From contig CBDFML010000007.1 of assembly GCA_965249645.1 (NCBI GenBank), positions 1 to 64,000 of the forward strand: DNA of 64,000 nt, in the 5' to 3' direction. The translations under genes were made by a program, and so were the position numbers. Shown here piece after piece: positions 60,057 through 64,000 of the stretch. Within the stretch, counting starts at the first letter, position 1. The number at the start of each line of letters is the position of its first letter. This DNA is from CAVOEB01 sp965249645. Its GTDB lineage: Bacteria > Pseudomonadota > Alphaproteobacteria > UBA828 > JAPUJA01. A model generated the notes under the pieces. It was not told the DNA's origin. It saw nothing but the letters and a program-made list of their open reading frames with translations, and ran no database searches.

Positions 60057-61202
60057 ATGACCAGATCGAGCGATATCCGAACCTATATCCATGGCCTTCG
60101 CGACGGCTACCGCGCCGGCCGGATCAACCGGCGCCAGTTCGCCAAGGGACTCGGCGCCGTGGGGCTGGGGCTGACCGTTATGCCGCTCGGCGGCCAGGGT
60201 GCACGTGCCGCGTCCGACGATCATCCTGTTTGCTTCATGTGGGCCGGCTCCGAGATGGAGGGCTTCTGGCAGCCCTATATCGACAAGTTCGGCGAATTGC
60301 CCCGCTTCAGTCTTTTCGCGGACATGGAGGAGGCCTACGCCAAGCTGCGCGGCGGATTCAAGCCCGATGTGATGATGACCTGCGTCTCCGAGGTGGTGCG
60401 CTGGTACGACGCGGGCCTGCTCGCTCCGATCGATACGGACCGGCTGACCAACTGGCCCGACATCATTCCGGCGCTCAAGGATATCGACGGCACCGTGCGC
60501 GACGGCAACAGGGTCTTCGTCCCCGCCGACTGGGGCGAGACGACGGTCGTCTTCCGCACCGACCTGGCACCCGAATATGTCGATCCGGCGACTCACAGCT
60601 GGGGCATCCTGTGGGATCCCAAATACAAGGGCAAGGTATCGATCCTCGACAGCCTGGTCGACGGCGTCGCCGTCGCGGCGCTTTATGGCGGGATCGATCC
60701 CTGGACCATGGACGACGCCGATATCGAGAAGGTGCGCGCGCTGCTCACGGAACAACGCGAGCTCATCAAGTTCTACGGTCAGTCCGGCTACGACGTCGAC
60801 GAGGCGCTGGTGGCGGGCGAGCTGGTCGCCGCCGCGACCTGGACCTCGTCGTATTATTACCTCAAGGACGAGGGCCTTCCCGTCGCGCTGATGTCGCCCA
60901 AGGAGGGTGCGCTCGCCTGGGTGTGCGGGCTGACCATCCACGCCGAGACCGAGATGGTCGACATGGCTCACGAGGCGATCGACGCCTTCATCGACCCCGT
61001 CGGGCGCGCCTATGAAATGACCGAATGGGGCTATGGCAGCGCGAACCTCAAATCCTTCGACCTGATCGATGCGGAGACCCTCGACTATATGGGCCTGCCG
61101 CGCGATCCCGACCCCTACCTCGCCTCGCGCTCGATGCAGGTGGACATGATGAACAAGGAGAAGATCGCGCTGATGTTCGAGGAGGTGAAGGCCGGGTTCT
61201 AG
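60057..61202 (+). CDS. Tat-exported PotD-like ABC substrate-binding protein
   Basis: 381 residues from ATG 60057 (GGGAGAGA upstream). A twin-arginine signal is present (INRRQFAKGLGAVGLGLTVM, cut near GARAA). The periplasmic-binding fold follows with MEEAYAKLRGGFKPDVMMTC, VFVPADWGETTVVFRTDLA and KYKGKVSILDSLVDG, the pattern of spermidine/putrescine- and thiamine-precursor-binding proteins. No permease or ATPase gene lies nearby in the window. It probably delivers the operon's small cationic substrate. Confidence 0.87.
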   Translation: MTRSSDIRTYIHGLRDGYRAGRINRRQFAKGLGAVGLGLTVMPLGGQGARAASDDHPVCFMWAGSEMEGFWQPYIDKFGELPRFSLFADMEEAYAKLRGGFKPDVMMTCVSEVVRWYDAGLLAPIDTDRLTNWPDIIPALKDIDGTVRDGNRVFVPADWGETTVVFRTDLAPEYVDPATHSWGILWDPKYKGKVSILDSLVDGVAVAALYGGIDPWTMDDADIEKVRALLTEQRELIKFYGQSGYDVDEALVAGELVAAATWTSSYYYLKDEGLPVALMSPKEGALAWVCGLTIHAETEMVDMAHEAIDAFIDPVGRAYEMTEWGYGSANLKSFDLIDAETLDYMGLPRDPDPYLASRSMQVDMMNKEKIALMFEEVKAGF

Positions 61203-61248
61203 TGTCCGGCTTCGCCTCATCGCGCGTCACGGAACGGAGAGCGAAGCC

Positions 61249-61992
61249 ATGGCTACTTCCGCGCGCCTGCCCGACCCGACACCGGGGGCGAAGCCCCTGT
61301 CTGTTGCGGGGATCTCGCCTGACCCTGAAACCCTGTGGCAACGGCTCAAGGCCGCAAGCCCCGATCTCTGGGCCGGCTACCTCGCGAACGAATTTGTCTG
61401 GGCCCTGGCCGAGGGGGCACTGCCCGAGAAGACGTTCCGCCACTACATCGTCCAGGACTATCTCTACTGCCTGCATTATTCCCGGGTTTTGGCGTTCGGA
61501 GCGTTCAAGGGCGAGTCTGCGGCCGACATGCAGAAGACCGCGCGCAAAGTGCTTGGCGTGCTCGACGTCGAGCTGGCGCTTCACCGCGAGCTCCTCGATG
61601 AGTGGAGCATCCCGATGAGCCGGCTCGACGAGGTGCCCGAAGCGATGGAGAGTATCGCTTATACGCGCTATCTGTTCGACATCTGCCTGAAAGGCGATGC
61701 GCTGGAATATCATACGGCGCTTGCGCCCTGCGTGTTGGGTTACGCCGAGGTCGGCGCCATGCTCGCGGCCAGTCCGCGCACGCGGCGCACGGGCAACCCC
61801 TACGCCCCTTGGATCGAAAAATACACGAGTGAAGGGTTCGCCGGTGTCGTCGGCATTGCGAGCGAGCATCTGGAAAGCCTCGCACGAGAGCGGCTGACCG
61901 AAGAGCGGTTTCCCCGCCTTGCCGAGATTTTCGCCCAAACGCTGCGCCTCGACATCGCGTTCTGGCAAATGGCGGAGCGCGGCGAGCCGTAG
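61249..61992 (+). CDS. tenA: TenA-family protein (aminopyrimidine aminohydrolase-like)
   Basis: 247 residues. TenA landmarks are HYIVQDYLYCLHYSRV with the substrate-binding Asp, ALAPCVLGYAEVG with the catalytic Cys and Tyr, and LRLDIAFWQMA at the end. There the catalytic Glu of Bacillus TenA (E205) is replaced by Asp. Classical TenA converts aminopyrimidines to HMP in thiamine salvage; the altered residue and setting suggest another amine substrate. GGAGAGCG lies before the ATG. Confidence 0.85.
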   Translation: MATSARLPDPTPGAKPLSVAGISPDPETLWQRLKAASPDLWAGYLANEFVWALAEGALPEKTFRHYIVQDYLYCLHYSRVLAFGAFKGESAADMQKTARKVLGVLDVELALHRELLDEWSIPMSRLDEVPEAMESIAYTRYLFDICLKGDALEYHTALAPCVLGYAEVGAMLAASPRTRRTGNPYAPWIEKYTSEGFAGVVGIASEHLESLARERLTEERFPRLAEIFAQTLRLDIAFWQMAERGEP

Positions 61993-61999
61993 ACGCACC

Positions 62000-62038
62000 G
62001 GAATTAATTCCTTCTAAGTCTATGATTTAGAAGTATTT
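62000..62038 (+). terminator. AT-rich stem-loop with T-run after tenA
   Basis: CTTCTAA (62011-62017) pairs perfectly with TTAGAAG (62027-62033), followed by TATTTTT. A 12-base palindrome GGAATTAATTCC (62000-62011) abuts it. This may end the tenA transcript just before the convergent second tenA. The stem is weak, so an operator role is possible. Confidence 0.45.
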
Positions 62039-62094
62039 TTGGAATCCAAGAGGAAAATTTTCCGGTTTCGGCCCTCGGCGGGCGTTAATGCTCC

Positions 62095-62815
62095 AGCCCG
62101 AACCCCATTTTCCAGAAACTGGTTTCGAGCCGAACGATCTGTGCGAAGATTTTCGCAAGCTGGGCAAAACGTTCCTCGCTCAGCCGGCTCGCCGCCACCT
62201 CGTCGAGATGCGCTTCGCAGCGCGCGCAACCTCCTGGTAGTCGTCGCCGGCGTATTGCTCGATCCAGTCCCGGAACGGATTGCCCTCGAGCACCGTGCGT
62301 TCGTGGTCAATCAGCAGCCGGCCGACCACGGCGTAGCCGATGACGCAGGGCGAGAGCGCGGTGTGCAGGTCGAGCACATCGCCCGCGGCGCCGCAGTCAA
62401 GGATGTAGCGGGTGTAGGCGAGGTTGGCGTTCAATTCGGGAATCTTGTCCAGGTCCGCCATGGAGATGCCCCAGGATTCAAGCAGGCTGCGGTGCAAAAG
62501 GAGTTCCGAGTCGAGCACGGCCAACATGGTATCGAGGGACTTGCGCATATCGGTGACGGTTTCCGCCTTGTAGGCGGCAAGCGCGTAGGCGCGGGCATAA
62601 TTGATGCAGAAGAGGTAGTCCTGGACGATATAGTGCCGGTATGCCTCGTCCGAGAGCTTGCCCTCGGCAAGGTTCCAGATGAATTCGTTGTCGAGGTATT
62701 CGTCCCAGACGTCGGCGCAGGCAACCTTGAGGCGTTGCCACAGCGTGCCGTTGCTCCGGTAGGCATCGGCAACCCGCGCCGGAATGGGCGCGGGCGCATC
62801 TCCAAGGCGCATCAT
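62095..62815 (-). pseudogene. second TenA-family gene, frameshifted near the 3' end
   Basis: From ATG 62815 the frame gives about 200 good residues: NEFIWNLAEGKLSDEAYRHY, IVQDYLFCINYARAYAL, HTALSPCVIGYAVVGRLL. It then derails after YQEVARAA. The correct end (EAHLDEVAASRLSEERFAQL, then RLETSFWKMGFGLEH) continues in another phase from about 62226 to TAA at 62095-62097. The lost part contains the catalytic Glu (RLETSFW). Divergent from the second NTF2-fold gene. Confidence 0.82.
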
Positions 62816-62975
62816 CGACGGTCTCCCCGCGCTCAGCCATGTCCCGCCCGATGCCGTGTAACCGGCAGGGAGGCTTGCTCTTCCATCTTATATTTGAAAG
62901 CTTAGGTCGGTCGGGCGGGGTCTCGCAAGGGCAATGACCAAGCCGCGGTCGCCGCCGACGTTACGGGAGCAAGCC

Positions 62976-63392
62976 ATGGCTGACGACACCGACATCGCGA
63001 CCATCGAGAAATGGTTCCGCCTGCTCGGCGAGGGCGACTACGACGCCATGCACGCGCTGGACGCAGACGACATCGTGTGGGAGGTTATCACCGGCGGCTC
63101 CGAAGGCATCGTGCTGTGGCTGGGCCGCTTCGAAGGGCGGCCGGGTGTCGACGACTGTCTCCAGCTGTTTTCCCAGGCGGTCGAAAGCGAACGCTTCGAG
63201 ACCAGCGAAATCCTGAGCGGACCGGACGGCACGGTCGTCGTGCTGGGCAGTGCCGACGTTCGCGCCTATCACGACGATGCGCGGTTTCGCATCGAGTTCG
63301 CGGAGTTTCTTCGCATGCGCGAGGGCAAGATCGCCTTCGTCAAGGTCTACGGCGACAGCGGCGCGGCGCGTACCGCCTTCGAGAACCGGTAG
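62976..63392 (+). CDS. NTF2-fold (SnoaL-like) protein, copy 2
   Basis: 138 residues from ATG 62976 with GGGAG eight bases upstream. Beyond the first four residues (MADD versus VVNE) it is identical to copy 1 at 50411-50827, including DDIVWEV and GKIAFVKVYGDS. Its leader (62885-62975) resembles that of the enoyl-CoA hydratase gene (49500-49590), so here the hydratase gene is absent between leader and pair. Confidence 0.87.
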   Translation: MADDTDIATIEKWFRLLGEGDYDAMHALDADDIVWEVITGGSEGIVLWLGRFEGRPGVDDCLQLFSQAVESERFETSEILSGPDGTVVVLGSADVRAYHDDARFRIEFAEFLRMREGKIAFVKVYGDSGAARTAFENR

Positions 63393-64000
63393 GGCCAAGG
63401 GAGAGAAATATCATGAGAGCTGCCCGATTTTACGAGCCCGGCGCGCCGCTCGTCGTCGAGGAGGTGCCCGATCCCGAGCTGCAACCGGGTGCTGTTGTGG
63501 TTCGGGTGCTGGCCGCATTCGTGCCGCCCTATTTCGCCGAGATGATCGACGGACGGATATCGTACCCGTTGCCGCCGCTGCCCTTCACACCAGGCATGGA
63601 CACCATCGGCGAGGTGATTGAGGTGGCCGACGACGTCTCGGGCCTGGAAGTGAGCCAGAGGGTATTTTGCGATCATTACTACAACACGGTCAATATCGGG
63701 GGACGGGCGGAATCCTGTTATGTAGGCGTCTTCGGCAAGGGCGAGCGATCGCAGAAGATACTCGCCCGCTGGCACGACGGCAGCTTCGCCGAAAAAATGA
63801 TGCTGCCTGCGGAATGTTTCACCCCGCTGGGCGGAGCGGCGGATATCGACCCGGCAAAGCTGGTCCGGATCGGCTGGTTCGGCACCTGCTACGGTGCCAT
63901 GGTCCGCTCGACTTTCCGGCCCGGCCACACGGTGCTGGTCAATGCGGCGACGGGCCTAGTTGGCGCGGCGGGGGTACTGCTCGCGCTCGCCATGGGGGCA
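62988..64000 (+). repeat. direct repeat of about 1 kb, copy 2 (continues beyond window)
   Basis: No mismatch is visible to 50423-51435, offset 12,565 bases in the same orientation. Recombination between the copies would delete or amplify the whole catabolic region between them. Confidence 0.9.
63413..64000 (+). CDS. medium-chain alcohol dehydrogenase-like protein, copy 2 (3' end beyond window)
   Basis: The first 196 codons, identical to copy 1 at 50848 (MRAARFYEPGAPLVVEEVP, then the start of the Rossmann motif NAATGLVGAAG). AAGGGAGAG precedes the ATG. Whether the remainder is also identical or intact cannot be seen. Confidence 0.85.
   Translation, partial: MRAARFYEPGAPLVVEEVPDPELQPGAVVVRVLAAFVPPYFAEMIDGRISYPLPPLPFTPGMDTIGEVIEVADDVSGLEVSQRVFCDHYYNTVNIGGRAESCYVGVFGKGERSQKILARWHDGSFAEKMMLPAECFTPLGGAADIDPAKLVRIGWFGTCYGAMVRSTFRPGHTVLVNAATGLVGAAGVLLALAMGA

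Overview
The window looks like a GC-rich (roughly 65 % by eye) alphaproteobacterial chromosome segment, most like a Rhodospirillales-type organism. The clues are lambda/GTA-like siphovirus genes of a kind common in Alphaproteobacteria, Tat-exported oxidoreductase and substrate-binding proteins, a HutC/GntR-regulated catabolic operon, and IS3, IS21, IS256, IS1380 and ISAs1 elements. No rRNA, tRNA or CRISPR array was seen. The striking general property is decay. There are at least fourteen insertion sequences or IS fragments, nested insertions, two broken prophage segments, and many genes split by frameshifts, nonsense codons or IS insertion. This resembles an IS-expansion phase, as in recently host-restricted or bottlenecked bacteria (inference).

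Layout. 1-721: a flavodoxin-fold quinone reductase, cut by the window start. 1208-2718: an intact IS3-family element that truncates a reversed prophage tail fragment (2719-6512: DUF1833 protein, small tail protein, RCC1 beta-propeller protein, two structural proteins). 6513-12110: an IS graveyard. It holds a deleted IS3, an IS256 split by an ISAs1 element whose transposase carries a DruA-like DUF4338 domain, and further IS3 pieces. 12372-14522: an MFS transporter and a VOC protein.

14588-41570: the main defective prophage. Leftward early genes are a DUF3489 protein, a DUF7220 membrane protein, a DNA methyltransferase remnant (cut by IS21 copy 1), an unknown protein and a MoxR-type ATPase. Rightward genes are a predicted antirestriction/base-modification protein, a ParB-like protein split by IS1380 copy 1, small and large terminase, a gpW-like joiner, portal, a protease-capsid fusion, decoration protein, connector proteins, RCC1 protein, IS1380 copy 2, DUF1833, NlpC/P60, tail tip J, holin and lysozyme. 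Two AT-richer genes on the opposite strand (23708-24361 and 32480-33190) look like morons. Tail tube and tape-measure genes are missing, so the prophage cannot make a virion by itself.

41700-49492: a Tat-exported flavin amine oxidase between a complete lysozyme gene and a second lysozyme fragment, then an IS3 element, an SRAP pseudogene, IS scraps, and IS21 copy 2 inserted in another IS3 element.

49493-64000: a metabolic region with an enoyl-CoA hydratase-like protein, an NTF2-fold protein and a dehydrogenase, then decayed N,N-dimethylformamidase subunits on the other strand. A GMC oxidoreductase and a GntR regulator with a palindromic operator follow. Next comes an operon of two paralogous ferritin-like diiron proteins, an alpha/beta hydrolase, a Tat-exported PotD-like binding protein and a TenA-family enzyme. 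Last are a frameshifted second TenA and a second copy of the NTF2/dehydrogenase pair that shows no visible difference from the first over about 1.0 kb. Together these suggest uptake and breakdown of a small nitrogenous, perhaps formyl- or pyrimidine-bearing, compound. The substrate cannot be read from the sequence.
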